A DNA stretch of 64,000 nt from JBAXQQ01 sp037131695 (GTDB lineage Bacteria; Armatimonadota; Hebobacteria; CAIYQO01), in contig CAZWZF010000011.1 in NCBI GenBank assembly GCA_964638715.1, positions 47,539 through 111,538 on the forward strand, in the 5' to 3' direction. The notes beneath the pieces were generated by a model. It did no database searches. It had not been told where the DNA came from and saw only the letters and a program-made list of their open reading frames with translations. Below are positions 1 through 9,523 of the stretch, in pieces; the stretch's first letter is position 1, and every line of letters starts with the position of its first letter. The position numbers and the translations under genes are program-made.

Positions 1-1704
1 AAATCAATAATGCCGGGAAATTATAAACTGCTGATTGACGCGTTATATGACACTGATAATTATGCCGCCATGATAACCTTGCCAGCGAAAGATGAGATAA
101 CAGTAATTATGCCGGATTCAAAAGCAAGTTTGCCTGCCGGCGCTACTGTTTATTGGACAGATTTATCCAACCCAATGCAGATCCACAACATGACATTGGG
201 TTTGGAAAATGATGTGCGTACTTTTTATTATAATGCAAAGAATACCTTTGCCTGGTGGTGCAAAACATCACCTTCCACTATGCAGGTATGGAAAAATAAT
301 GAACTTAAAAAATGGGATTTACGCAGTTTCACCGTAAAAAATGCTGCAGAAACCTTTGCCTGGCAAATTGCCAACGATCTGAATTACTTTGGTGAAAATC
401 AATTGCTGCCATTATTCCCTCCTATTGGAAATAACATATTTGAAAAAGATATTGCCCCTGGAATAATATACAATTCAAAAGTCATCAATAAAATACCTGA
501 CAATATGAATATATCTGATAATCAGAATATTAATTTGTGGACAACTAAATATTTGTTATTGACAAAAAATAACAACAAAACAACCACTATATTTAACATA
601 ACTAAAGATACCACCAAAGAATTATTGCTTAAGAAACCGGATATGGCAAAAAATGAACCTGTACAATATAAAAAAGTCAGGCTTATATTTGAAACCGGAA
701 CAAAATATCTCTCTTCCGCACAAAATTGGGTTTATTTTGATAAAGATACTAATCGCCGCCAATATTTCTTATATTCGAACAGAAATTTTTACGTAATACT
801 ACCGGATACGGCAAAAACAATTACTGTTGTTTGTCCTAATTTAGGCATACTTAAAGATATACCACTTAACGTTATAGATAATACAATTAAGTTTAATTGT
901 GATGATTTTTTGCCGATGACAACATTGAAAAATAGAATCATTGATTCTAATGGAGTTCCTGTAAAATATTCATCCATAAATTTGTATTACAATGATGCTG
1001 AACAAAATTTGTATAACTTCACTTTAACAAGTTATCTTGATGGAAATGGATATTATACCTTTAAAAATATCCCACCGGGAAGATACATATTGTACGCAAC
1101 TGATAATAGATTTAATAAAAAAATACAAACAATATGGCTTTCAAATGTGCCAGAGACTAAAGAATATATCAACGATTTGAAAATCCCTGCAAAACAGATG
1201 TCAGGTCGCAGCAATACAATGAAAAATATAAAAACAGCATGGTGGTTGGATGATGGCACCGGCAAAGCTATTCAAATCCCTACTGTTTCCGATTCTATTT
1301 ATATTTCAGATTTCACATCAGCAAGCGGAAATGCCTACACCATTACCACAGATGATGCTGGAAATTTCTGTGGGTTTTATAATTATATTAATGGCAGCAA
1401 CAATACGGATACCATCGTGCTGAACAATGTTAAAACCCCTGTCGTCACCCTTACTGCACCATTAAATGACAATATCATCTATCCTGATATCGTGACCATC
1501 ACCGGCACCGGGCCATGGCAGGATGTGGTGATGAATATGCCGTTGAAATGGTCATTTTTCTCTGGTTTAGACTGTGCGATGGCGCAGATTAATTACCTTG
1601 CTCCCGGCAAATGGACATTGAAATTTGATACCGGATTTGGCAAAAATATTGAGCAGTCAATTACCGTGGGCAGCACTGACCAGGCAATAGAGGTTAAACT
1701 GTAA
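1..1704 (+). CDS. Large secreted carboxypeptidase-regulatory-like protein, 5' truncated
   Basis: The frame is open to the window's first base, so only the C-terminal ~567 codons are present; the ATG at 10 is probably internal. It aligns with the C-terminal half of the next gene from the PGNYKLLIDAL / PGKYKLMIDML segment to the end, sharing a WW-K-T-P segment, an LR-FTVK segment, and a beta-sandwich stretch with DGNGYYTFKNIPPGRY, typical of carboxypeptidase regulatory-like (CarboxypepD_reg, Ig-like) domains. The two genes are therefore a tandem duplication. No enzymatic motif is visible. By analogy with its paralog it should be secreted, acting as a surface or structural protein; that role is inference. 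The DNA is AT-richer than the housekeeping genes further on. Confidence 0.8.
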   Translation, partial: KSIMPGNYKLLIDALYDTDNYAAMITLPAKDEITVIMPDSKASLPAGATVYWTDLSNPMQIHNMTLGLENDVRTFYYNAKNTFAWWCKTSPSTMQVWKNNELKKWDLRSFTVKNAAETFAWQIANDLNYFGENQLLPLFPPIGNNIFEKDIAPGIIYNSKVINKIPDNMNISDNQNINLWTTKYLLLTKNNNKTTTIFNITKDTTKELLLKKPDMAKNEPVQYKKVRLIFETGTKYLSSAQNWVYFDKDTNRRQYFLYSNRNFYVILPDTAKTITVVCPNLGILKDIPLNVIDNTIKFNCDDFLPMTTLKNRIIDSNGVPVKYSSINLYYNDAEQNLYNFTLTSYLDGNGYYTFKNIPPGRYILYATDNRFNKKIQTIWLSNVPETKEYINDLKIPAKQMSGRSNTMKNIKTAWWLDDGTGKAIQIPTVSDSIYISDFTSASGNAYTITTDDAGNFCGFYNYINGSNNTDTIVLNNVKTPVVTLTAPLNDNIIYPDIVTITGTGPWQDVVMNMPLKWSFFSGLDCAMAQINYLAPGKWTLKFDTGFGKNIEQSITVGSTDQAIEVKL

Positions 1705-1831
1705 AGATGGCTGAAAGTGAAAAAGTTTATCGTCGACAGGGAACATTTCACGGTTTGTTGACGTCATACTATTGCTATTTGCTATCTTATGTAATATCAT
1801 ATCGTTTATACGATTATATGGAGAGTTTACC

Positions 1832-4800
1832 ATGATCAAGCGCGTGATTTTTCTAATTTCACTCATGTCACTGTTCACCCTGGCATTTGCTCAGGATGTT
1901 ACTTTCGGCTTTTTGCAGGGTGTCGTTAAATCTGATACCGGGGTGTTATGCGTTAACGAAAGAGTAACTGTCTCTTCCGGGAAAAACAAATTCAACTTCA
2001 CCACCGATGCCAAAGGATTTTTCTCGACCATGATGCCGTCGGGTGATGCGACAATAGAGGTTTTGGGAGTCGCTAAAACAGTGAAAATTGTTGAAGGCGA
2101 AACTACTACTTGCGAGTTAGTAGTCGTGCGTCCAGGGGTGACGCTGACAATAAATAATATTCCAGCTAACAATAATGATTATTACGTAAATGGCGCATAT
2201 ATGTTGGATGGTCGTGAAATAGGGTTAAACAATCCGCAGCGTGTTGCAGATGGAAAGTTTTTCTTTCAACTGCCGGCAGAGGCAACTTCGCTTGCGATTT
2301 CCGCTTCATTCAGCAGAAACACCAGGGTTATACTTCCTACAAATTCTATCCATAAAATATGGAGTTTTCAGACTAAAGACGCCGTTCGTAATTTATCTAT
2401 TGATTACCCAAAGTCTGTGCAATTACCAATAAAAGTAACTGATGATACTGCGAAAGCGATTGCTGATGGTACGAAAATCACCGGGAGGATCAATTGGAAT
2501 TATCCTAAGAATCAAAACTTTGACGATTGGACAAAGGTAGACCTGGCCGACGCGAATCGCAGACAGCCTACTAATGAAAATTATGACTGGATACGGATAA
2601 ATGCCACTGTTGCCAACGGTACCATAGTATTGCCGGAAGTTATGCCGGGTGCGTCATATACATTGCAAATGTCGATAGATGGCGGTACTCGTGGAATGCC
2701 GGTGCCGGTAATTGTCGATGAAAATGGCAAGACAGACGTCACTTCTTATTCGTTTACCCCGCGTCGTGTATCCATGACTGCATTCGATTCATCCGGCAAA
2801 CCAGCCGCTAATGCAATTGTAAATGCCTCTTATATTAATGACGGCAGAATGAAGATTATATCTGCCAAATCTGACGAAAACGGCATTGTTAATTGGATTG
2901 ATATGCCGCCGGTACGGGCAACTATATGGGGAGATAATATTCCTGTAGGTATATTGCCGGCAAACGCAACGAAGTCTGTAACCCCGCTGGAACCGCCGGT
3001 GAGAACCAATACAAGTATATATCTTAAATCGACAGTAGATAAGATTTCAGGACTCTGCGTTTACAAATCTGATACCCGATCAGATTACCAGACCCAGCAG
3101 ATTAATATGTCAACAGATTCTTCGAGATACAACAATAATATCGGCGGATATTTAAATTCACCGATCACGTTATATCTGATAACAAATGAAGATATCCCGC
3201 GTTGTAAGGTTATAACTTTTTATATCCCAATTAATGATTCACCGGATACCAGTTATGGCTCTACTGGACTATTGGAAATTAATGATTTTGATATTGCTCC
3301 ATCTGCTGATGTTAAGATATTTAATTCCGATGGTGTTACCCCGGCACAATTTAACCAGTTGTCTGTCGCATCTGATTTGTACCCGAAAGAAATATCGCAA
3401 ACATCTATTAACCAGTTGGTCAAAGTAACACGGACAAAGAAAGGAATATCTTTGCGGGCTGCCGTGCCGGGAAAATACAAATTGATGATAGATATGCTGT
3501 CTGACCCCAATAATCCGGCAGCAGAGATAACCTTGCCGTCAAAAGATGCGGTTACCGTAGTATTAAAAACTGAATCCGCCAATCTGCCTGGCGGTGCTGT
3601 CGTGAATTGGGTTGATTACAGCAACCCGTTGGAAATCCACTCTATGACATTGCCGGCAGATGCGGAAAAACCGGAAGTTCCCGTTTATTACGACAAAAAC
3701 AAAATTCTGGGCTGGTGGTCAAAAACTGCTCCCAATAATTTGCGGATATGCACTAATGGCGAAGTGAAAAACCTGGTGTTAAAGACATTCACCGTAAAAC
3801 AGGTTGATGAAAACGGTAAAGAAATTGCTAACCTGAATAACGGCAGTAATTATTATTCATCGTTGTTGGCTTTATTCCCGCAAACTATGGATTATAACCG
3901 GGGACAGCAAAACCAGACCATGTTTAATATCATCAGTAATTCCGAGAATGTGGCTGTAGCATTAACCAACAAAGCGCGATTAAATTTGTGGCTGACAAAA
4001 TATCTGATAAATTCACCGTATGGAAATGGACAAAAAATAGCATCCATGCTTGAAATAAACAAAGATACCCCGGCTGAATTAGTAATAAAAAGACCGGTAA
4101 CTACCTTCATGAATACAACACCGGTAAACAGCAGGTATATTAATATTGAATATAATATTGCCGGAAAAATGAATTATAACAGCAATTCAGACATGATGGT
4201 ATATCCCGATGGCGATATCAGCAAGAAAAAGATTCTTCGCAGAAATGATAGTTTTATAATTGATTATCCTGATACTACCACGAAAATTACTATAATTTTT
4301 CCAACAGTTGGGATAGCAAAAGATGTGCCATACAAGTTTGTTGATAACTATCTGCGGCTGAAAACTACCGATTTTAAACCATTAACCACCATAAAAGGCA
4401 AATTCTATGATGCCAAAGGTGCTGTAATGAAAAATGCGCAGGTAAGCATAATTTTTGCTGGCTCACCGGACTCTGGTTGTGGTTTATCAATGTCAAAGAC
4501 CACCGATGCGGACGGCAATTACAGCTTTGAAAATATACCGGCAGGCACTTACCAGATAAACGATAGCAGCAATATGTATTATGGCAATCGGGGAACCGCT
4601 AAACCGGGTATGTGGCTTGTTAAAGTACCAGAGGATAAAGCGGAAATTCTTTTTGATTTGAAACTGATAGAAACGCCAGTATTTATTCGTCCTTATAATA
4701 TCAACGAAAACAGTTATAACGGCATCACCGTAGGCGCGTATGCCTGGCTGCTGCAAGATGGCACTGATAAAGCGATTCAATTGCCATTTTCACGTTCGAT

Positions 4801-5224
4801 AACCTGTATCCACGACTTCAAACCAAAAAACGGTATTCTGTACATCTATTCCGCCAGTTCCAACAGCGGCAGGTCAGGATTCTATAGCCGGGTGAATTGG
4901 GATACTAAGATAGATATAAATAATTACAATGCGACCATGCCTGAAACAAAGTTGCCGCTAACTTCACTCATCGCACCATTGATAGAAAATGTCGCTTACC
5001 CAACCACGGCAACCGTCAACGGCACCGGTCCCTGGGAAGAAGTTAAATATACCCAGATAATTCAATGGCAATTCTACGCCGGCCTGAACTGCGCCATAGC
5101 CCAATGCGGCAGCCTGCCCCCCGGCGATTGGATAGTGAAAATGACAACAGCATCCGGCAAAGTCATCGAAAAGAAAATAACCGTCGGTAAAGATGACCAG
5201 TCGGTGAAGATTGATGTGCAGTAG
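1832..5224 (+). CDS. Giant secreted protein with carboxypeptidase-regulatory-like domains (tandem paralog)
   Basis: A protein of 1130 aa. I place the start at 1832 rather than the longer open frame at 1772, because it gives a clean signal peptide (MIKRVIFLISLMSLFTLAFA, cleavage near AFA-QD) and a GGAG box about 9 nt upstream. Two regions resemble carboxypeptidase regulatory-like beta-sandwiches: near the N-terminus (FNFTTDAKGFFSTMMPSG) and around residue 880 (TTDADGNYSFENIPAGTY). The rest is beta-rich repeats without recognised catalytic residues. Its C-terminal half matches the upstream partial gene. Likely exported or cell-surface; substrate or partner unknown. Cys content is low and there is no obvious anchor or sorting domain. 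Confidence 0.85.
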   Translation: MIKRVIFLISLMSLFTLAFAQDVTFGFLQGVVKSDTGVLCVNERVTVSSGKNKFNFTTDAKGFFSTMMPSGDATIEVLGVAKTVKIVEGETTTCELVVVRPGVTLTINNIPANNNDYYVNGAYMLDGREIGLNNPQRVADGKFFFQLPAEATSLAISASFSRNTRVILPTNSIHKIWSFQTKDAVRNLSIDYPKSVQLPIKVTDDTAKAIADGTKITGRINWNYPKNQNFDDWTKVDLADANRRQPTNENYDWIRINATVANGTIVLPEVMPGASYTLQMSIDGGTRGMPVPVIVDENGKTDVTSYSFTPRRVSMTAFDSSGKPAANAIVNASYINDGRMKIISAKSDENGIVNWIDMPPVRATIWGDNIPVGILPANATKSVTPLEPPVRTNTSIYLKSTVDKISGLCVYKSDTRSDYQTQQINMSTDSSRYNNNIGGYLNSPITLYLITNEDIPRCKVITFYIPINDSPDTSYGSTGLLEINDFDIAPSADVKIFNSDGVTPAQFNQLSVASDLYPKEISQTSINQLVKVTRTKKGISLRAAVPGKYKLMIDMLSDPNNPAAEITLPSKDAVTVVLKTESANLPGGAVVNWVDYSNPLEIHSMTLPADAEKPEVPVYYDKNKILGWWSKTAPNNLRICTNGEVKNLVLKTFTVKQVDENGKEIANLNNGSNYYSSLLALFPQTMDYNRGQQNQTMFNIISNSENVAVALTNKARLNLWLTKYLINSPYGNGQKIASMLEINKDTPAELVIKRPVTTFMNTTPVNSRYINIEYNIAGKMNYNSNSDMMVYPDGDISKKKILRRNDSFIIDYPDTTTKITIIFPTVGIAKDVPYKFVDNYLRLKTTDFKPLTTIKGKFYDAKGAVMKNAQVSIIFAGSPDSGCGLSMSKTTDADGNYSFENIPAGTYQINDSSNMYYGNRGTAKPGMWLVKVPEDKAEILFDLKLIETPVFIRPYNINENSYNGITVGAYAWLLQDGTDKAIQLPFSRSITCIHDFKPKNGILYIYSASSNSGRSGFYSRVNWDTKIDINNYNATMPETKLPLTSLIAPLIENVAYPTTATVNGTGPWEEVKYTQIIQWQFYAGLNCAIAQCGSLPPGDWIVKMTTASGKVIEKKITVGKDDQSVKIDVQ

Positions 5225-5300
5225 GAGTTAAAACTAAAGGGCAGGTGAATCACTTGTCCTCTACATTTTTTACCCCATTCATCGATATGGCATAAAATGG

Positions 5301-5306
5301 TATTAT
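5301..5306 (+). promoter_or_regulatory. Extended -10 element giving a leaderless ABC gene
   Basis: TGGTATTAT ends 7 nt before the ATG at 5314 and there is no Shine-Dalgarno. A transcript from this -10 would start at or next to the start codon. Confidence 0.5.
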
Positions 5307-5313
5307 TTCACCA

Positions 5314-6207
5314 ATGGCTGATGTGATTGTTGATATTGCTGGATTGAATAAAACGTTTGGGGAGCTTTCCGCTGTTCGCGATGTTTCGTTGTCGGTTGAG
5401 CGCGGGGAGATATTCGGACTGTTGGGGCCGGATGGCGCGGGGAAGACGACGATGATGCGGATGTTGGCGGGGATTATGCCGCCAACCAGTGGCAATATGC
5501 TGATTACCGGAAAGAAGGTGGATGAGGTAAAAACCACCATCGGCTATATGCCGCAGCGTTTCAGCCTGTATGGCGACCTGACGGTTGAGGAAAACCTGCT
5601 GTTTACCGCGAGCCTGTATGGAATCCCCGATGCTGACAGGATTTCCGCAGAGAATGAACTGCTGGAGTTCAGCCGCCTTGCCCCATTTCGCAAGCGCCTT
5701 GCCCGCAACCTTTCCGGCGGCATGAAGCAAAAGCTTGCACTGTCCTGTACACTTATTCACACACCGCAACTGCTGCTGCTGGACGAACCCACCACCGGCG
5801 TTGACCCGATTTCACGACGGGAGTTATGGAAAATACTTTACAGCCTGCCCGCGAAAGGGGTAACGATAATCATCTCCACCCCCTACATGGATGAAGCGGA
5901 AAGGTGCAACCGAATCGCTTTCATAAACAAAGGCGAAATAGTGCGAGTCGGCACCCCGGACGAGTTGAAAAATGACGCCGGCAATTACCTGCTGGAGATA
6001 GAGGTTGATAATGCGCGCAGAATCTCGCCGCAAATAGCTGTATTACCCGGCATATTAGACGTCCAGATATTCGGCGACAAACTTCATGTATCATCGCTTG
6101 ATATAGACAACGCAGAAAAAGCCGTAAGGAACATAACCGGAGAAAAAGCCATAATAAACCGTATCCCGCCAACCCTTGAAGATGCGTTTATACGATTAGC
6201 GAAATGA
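5314..6207 (+). CDS. ABC transporter ATP-binding protein (YbhF-like)
   Basis: A 297-aa nucleotide-binding domain of the ABC-2 exporter type. Visible motifs are Walker A GPDGAGKTT (38-46; the Asp in place of the usual Asn is shared with the N-terminal domain of YbhF), Q-loop Gln81, signature LSGGMKQ (133-139), and Walker B LLLLDEP (153-159) followed by TTGVDP. The C-terminal ~80 residues are the extension common in drug/lipid ABC-2 ATPases. It should hydrolyse ATP to drive an ABC-2 permease, but none lies beside it: upstream is the secreted protein and downstream is convergent ruvC. It therefore appears to be an orphan ATPase. It has no SD and probably a leaderless mRNA. Confidence 0.92.
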   Translation: MADVIVDIAGLNKTFGELSAVRDVSLSVERGEIFGLLGPDGAGKTTMMRMLAGIMPPTSGNMLITGKKVDEVKTTIGYMPQRFSLYGDLTVEENLLFTASLYGIPDADRISAENELLEFSRLAPFRKRLARNLSGGMKQKLALSCTLIHTPQLLLLDEPTTGVDPISRRELWKILYSLPAKGVTIIISTPYMDEAERCNRIAFINKGEIVRVGTPDELKNDAGNYLLEIEVDNARRISPQIAVLPGILDVQIFGDKLHVSSLDIDNAEKAVRNITGEKAIINRIPPTLEDAFIRLAK

Positions 6208-6257
6208 AGAGAGAGTAAGAAGAGAGAAGGGTGGAGAAGAGAGATGAGAGAAAATTT

Positions 6258-6282
6258 GCAATCCTTTGGATTGCTTTTTTTT
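6258..6282 (+). terminator. Intrinsic terminator after the ABC gene
   Basis: GCAATCC-TTT-GGATTGC forms a perfect 7-bp stem with a 3-nt loop, followed by eight T residues, about 50 nt after the ABC stop codon. Confidence 0.85.
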
Positions 6283-6284
6283 AT

Positions 6285-6316
6285 CGTCACCGGGACGGTG
6301 ACGCCACGTTTTACCC
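6285..6316. repeat. Palindromic intergenic repeat, family R1
   Basis: A near-perfect palindrome built from GTCACCG, a 3-nt centre and CGGTGAC, with conserved flank GCCACGTTTTAC. Other copies lie at 37821-37846 (inverted) and 60542-60569. Confidence 0.75.
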
Positions 6317-6817
6317 TTTACTCTTTACCATTCCTGATAGAGGATGGCAGGTTCTCATGGCGTGACAAATGGCAAGGCTTAAAGCGTCGGTGGTGTGGTC
6401 GGGCAGGTTGGTGTCGGGCAGGTGCAGCATGCACAACACCATTTGTTTCACCTGCACTTTGCCGGCGCGGCCGTTTCGGGTTAATGCGCTTTTCACCTCG
6501 GTTGGCGCGTAGCTGGTTACCGGTATGCCGCGTTGGGCACCGGCGAGAAATATTACGCCGCGGGCATGTCCCATCATCACTGCGGTTTTTGGATGTTCGT
6601 ATACGGTGAACAGGTCTTCAACCGACATTGCGTCGGGGATGAATTCATGGAGAATTGCCAGCAGTTTTTCGTGGATTTCCAGCACTCGCAGGCTCATTTC
6701 CTTGCTTGCCGGACGAATAACTCCTGCCGCCAGGCATTTTAATTCAAAGTTATTCTCAACAGAAATTATGCCATAGCCAGTCGCCTGCAGACCCGGGTCG
6801 ATGCCGATTATTTTCAT
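6311..6817 (-). CDS. ruvC: Holliday junction endonuclease RuvC
   Basis: A 168-aa protein, the usual family length. It resolves four-way DNA junctions during recombinational repair as a dimer. The RNase-H-like active site is complete: Asp7 in GIDPGL, Glu67 in SVEDLF, and Asp140/Asp144 with His141 in LPDHTTDA. The start at 6817 is preceded by GGAG at good spacing; an in-frame upstream extension runs into the previous gene and is not needed. Its ATG overlaps the TGA of the transglutaminase gene (ATGA), so the two are translationally coupled. ruvA and ruvB are not next to it in this window. The last residues run into the R1 palindrome region. Confidence 0.95.
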   Translation of the reverse strand: MKIIGIDPGLQATGYGIISVENNFELKCLAAGVIRPASKEMSLRVLEIHEKLLAILHEFIPDAMSVEDLFTVYEHPKTAVMMGHARGVIFLAGAQRGIPVTSYAPTEVKSALTRNGRAGKVQVKQMVLCMLHLPDTNLPDHTTDALSLAICHAMRTCHPLSGMVKSKG

Positions 6818-9087
6818 TTCTCCAATTCCCTTGCATCCTGTTCGTAGATCCGTTTTCGTTCCAACTTGGATAATCGCCAAATTTCACGCATTGCAGCAAT
6901 TACTTCGTTGGCATCAGCATCATTCAATGACTCGGACGCATATTTTCCCTTCAGGTAGCAATTAATTATCGTTCGCGCCGAAGCGGCCATATCAGGACTC
7001 AGCTTGTGCAGCAACTCATCAAACTCTGTTGCAGTTGCGCCTTGCGGCTTATATATTCCCCAATGTTTAAACCATAGCAGCATCATGCTATACATTTTCA
7101 TCACGCATTTTGCCACTTCTGCATCATTTAGTTTTTTCCGCAACAACAGCGGCGGGCGGTCTGATGTGAAATAGACTATGGAACCCAGAATGGCCAGCAC
7201 GCCGAGAAATACCAGCAGCGCATACCAGCGCGCGGTTTCTGATGTTTTCAACGATTCCATGAAGTTCTTGGTGAAAGTTGTTATATTCTTTATACCGGTG
7301 ACAATATTATCCCACAATGTTTCCCAATAACCGATTTCACGAATGCTGCCAGCGGTTGGGTCTATCGTCAGCCACCCATAGTTGGGCAAGAATACTTCTG
7401 CCCAGGCATGTGCCTCACTGGATTTCACCAGGTAAGTCACTCTGCCGGATTGCGGACGGTTTGTTTCCTGTTCACCGGTAGCAAACCCGGTAGCCATTCG
7501 CGCCGGATATCCCAAACTGCGGCAAAGCATTACAAACGCACCGCTGAAATATACGCAATAGCCTTTTTTGCCGGTTTCAAGAAATGTTAATATTGGGTCG
7601 GCGTTTCCCTTTGGCGTTTCAGGTGACAGCGTATAGTTGTAGTTCTGGCTCATATAAATGGCTAATTGCTGTATTTTTTCATAATCAGTCTTTATGCTGG
7701 TTCGTTCTTTTAGAATATTTAATGCCTTGGTGTGAACTTTGCTCTTGAATTCCTCATCAGGCATTTGCAGGTACATTTCTTCCCTATCCTTGGGCAGCGA
7801 TAGTTTTACATCCGACACAAAAGCAGTTGGCGACGGCTTTAACAGCGAAAAAATGATATATTCCGAGTTCGGCGGCGTTTGCTGGTTATAAACCAGATTA
7901 CCGTCGCATCGCTGTCTCAACGCATATTTTTTTACACCCTGTACAAACAATTTATACGGCAATGCTGCGGCATATAATGGGGTTTCTTCGTTTGAACTTG
8001 GCGATAACATTGTCACTTTTTGTGCAGTAAAAAATCGCGGATTCTCCAGAATCATCTTTTTTTGTTTGACTGCCTGCATTATGCCCGGGTCGGTATCAGA
8101 TGAGACCATGTATCCGTAACCAGTTCTCCCTTTCGCTATTTCATTTAATTCAACGTTAAATTGCGTTTTGTCTATTTGCCATTTTCCGCCGTCATACTTT
8201 GCGAATGTCGCTGACCGCCATAATAATGAGCTGCTATCCGTTCTATCCTCTACCTCTACCCTTAGCATGTCCTGGTTGCCGGTTGGCCAATCTATGTTTC
8301 CCATACTGATAGATTCGTCATTGCCCAGGTTGTATCTGCTGAAAGGATTTCCGAAACTCATATTCGGGTAGCGGCGCATTTCGTATCTTCTTAGTATCGT
8401 GTGGAAGTTCACCGGCGAAAGCAATAATCCGCCACCAACCGACAGCGGGAAAATTATTAATGTAGTAATCAGTGCCCATGTCATTAAGCGCTGTTGTATG
8501 CGAAATGGCGTGTGAATGGTGAACCATTGCTGCATGTGGTCTTGCGCCAGCAGGTATAGCGATGATATCAGCATGGCTAACAGGGCAATGAAGAAAAAGT
8601 ACGATAAATCTCTTATCGGGTTAGTCGCGGCGGTAAGCAGAAATATCGCAATGCCCGATATTGGCGATTCGCTGAGGTCGCGCGAAGAAACCAGCACGAA
8701 AGCGCGCCCGGCACCAAGCAGCACAAATACCCGCAACAGCCCGCGGGCGGCATCCTGCACGCTCAACGCTACCAGGGACATGATGGGGTTGTTTAAATCT
8801 ATCCTGAATGCCGGGTCATCTTTCAATAACGACCACGATATGAATATCAGCGGCAGCATGGTGAGAATATTAAGAAGGTATTTATTGTAACGCTGCTGAC
8901 GGAAAAAAATCGACATCGGCAATCCGACAGCAGTAAAAAGAAGTGATACTATAACTATTTCTTTGGATAATAATCGCAAGGACATCGCCGCAAAGATAGG
9001 CGACAACATATTAATCGCCGTCATAAAATACGGGATTAATGCCTCGCGAATAGTAATCGGCCGGTCCTTTAATAAACTTTCCGTCAC
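6814..9087 (-). CDS. TgpA-like membrane transglutaminase (DUF3488-transglutaminase-DUF4129)
   Basis: A 757-aa protein. The N-terminal ~210 residues hold several membrane segments (DUF3488/TgpA_N type). The middle is extracytoplasmic and contains a transglutaminase-like core with Cys about 510 (GYCVYFSGAF), His about 559 (SEAHAWAEV) and Asp about 577 (TIDPTAG), i.e. the full Cys-His-Asp triad. A TM helix near residue 625 is followed by a cytoplasmic DUF4129-like tail. Family members are envelope proteins; the substrate is unknown. Translation starts at GTG with no SD; a TATAAT box lies exactly 6 nt upstream. It is first in an operon with ruvC, an unusual partner. MoxR and DUF58 genes, frequent neighbours of this family, are absent. 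Confidence 0.88.
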   Translation of the reverse strand: MTESLLKDRPITIREALIPYFMTAINMLSPIFAAMSLRLLSKEIVIVSLLFTAVGLPMSIFFRQQRYNKYLLNILTMLPLIFISWSLLKDDPAFRIDLNNPIMSLVALSVQDAARGLLRVFVLLGAGRAFVLVSSRDLSESPISGIAIFLLTAATNPIRDLSYFFFIALLAMLISSLYLLAQDHMQQWFTIHTPFRIQQRLMTWALITTLIIFPLSVGGGLLLSPVNFHTILRRYEMRRYPNMSFGNPFSRYNLGNDESISMGNIDWPTGNQDMLRVEVEDRTDSSSLLWRSATFAKYDGGKWQIDKTQFNVELNEIAKGRTGYGYMVSSDTDPGIMQAVKQKKMILENPRFFTAQKVTMLSPSSNEETPLYAAALPYKLFVQGVKKYALRQRCDGNLVYNQQTPPNSEYIIFSLLKPSPTAFVSDVKLSLPKDREEMYLQMPDEEFKSKVHTKALNILKERTSIKTDYEKIQQLAIYMSQNYNYTLSPETPKGNADPILTFLETGKKGYCVYFSGAFVMLCRSLGYPARMATGFATGEQETNRPQSGRVTYLVKSSEAHAWAEVFLPNYGWLTIDPTAGSIREIGYWETLWDNIVTGIKNITTFTKNFMESLKTSETARWYALLVFLGVLAILGSIVYFTSDRPPLLLRKKLNDAEVAKCVMKMYSMMLLWFKHWGIYKPQGATATEFDELLHKLSPDMAASARTIINCYLKGKYASESLNDADANEVIAAMREIWRLSKLERKRIYEQDARELEK

Positions 9088-9093
9088 AGGTTA

Positions 9094-9099
9094 ATTATA
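9094..9099 (-). promoter_or_regulatory. -10 box of a probable leaderless transcript (transglutaminase-ruvC)
   Basis: TATAAT on the minus strand is followed by a 6-nt spacer and the GTG start. With normal -10 to +1 spacing the mRNA begins at the start codon. No clear -35 was seen. Confidence 0.55.
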
Positions 9100-9106
9100 C
9101 CCGAAA

Positions 9107-9243
9107 TTAATGTAATTGAGAATTGAGAATGGAGAATGAAGAATTATTGATATTTATCGGTTAGATCAGTCGGATTGGACATATCTGACCAATTTCAATT
9201 TGTAAAAATTCTCAATTCTCCATTTTTAATTCTCAATTCAAAT
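9107..9243. repeat. Inverted-repeat element with AATTGAGAATT-type arms
   Basis: The left arm (9110-9147) and right arm (9207-9240) are imperfect inverted copies of a GAGAATT/AATTCTC sequence. Between them lies an R7-family copy (GTCGGATTGGAC, 9158-9190). Looks like a non-coding MITE- or hairpin-like element between the divergent genes at 9087 and 9337. Confidence 0.55.
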
Positions 9244-9273
9244 AAGCCTCTACCAACACCGGAGTATTTTTTG

Positions 9274-9336
9274 TATAATTACCGCATACAAAAATAGCAC
9301 CGTACTGAGTACGGGTATTTATAAAGGAGAATTATT
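9274..9336 (+). promoter_or_regulatory. Promoter and hairpin leader of the small Cys-rich gene
   Basis: TATAAT at 9274-9279 precedes a ~50-nt leader containing the hairpin CCGTACT-G-AGTACGG (about 9301-9315) and then AAGGAGAA as Shine-Dalgarno. No strong -35 was seen. Confidence 0.5.
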
Positions 9337-9519
9337 ATGAGCGAATGTAAATGCGGTGAAAAACATCCAGGTCACTTGTGCGTATTGACCAGCAAAGGCA
9401 TGACTAAAGAAATTGCTGACATAACCGATGCACCGACAGTAGTATGTTTTAGTTGTGGCCGCGAAGCCAATTGCGCAGATAACGTCTGCAACCCAATGCC
9501 GATTGAAGAAAAGAAATAA
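9337..9519 (+). CDS. Small cysteine-rich protein, probable zinc ribbon-like
   Basis: A 60-aa protein that I do not recognise. It has seven Cys: CKCGEKHPGHLC near the N-terminus, then CFSCGREANCADNVC. The CxC-H-H-C and CxxC-C-C groupings suggest one or two metal sites (zinc, possibly redox). It is soluble, with no signal peptide. A clear AAGGAG SD and a good -10 support expression. It is flanked on both sides by inverted-repeat elements and its neighbours face away, so it appears monocistronic. Its position next to a metal-exporter operon is suggestive only. Confidence 0.7.
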   Translation: MSECKCGEKHPGHLCVLTSKGMTKEIADITDAPTVVCFSCGREANCADNVCNPMPIEEKK

Positions 9520-9523
9520 AAAT

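Noticed and set aside
5308..5769. 153-aa antisense frame under the ABC gene
   Set aside because: Lies fully opposite a well-conserved ABC ATPase; its composition is that of a shadow frame and it has no SD or family features.
6244..6609. 121-aa frame opposite ruvC
   Set aside because: It starts at the ABC terminator and runs antisense to ruvC; Arg/Trp-rich shadow composition.
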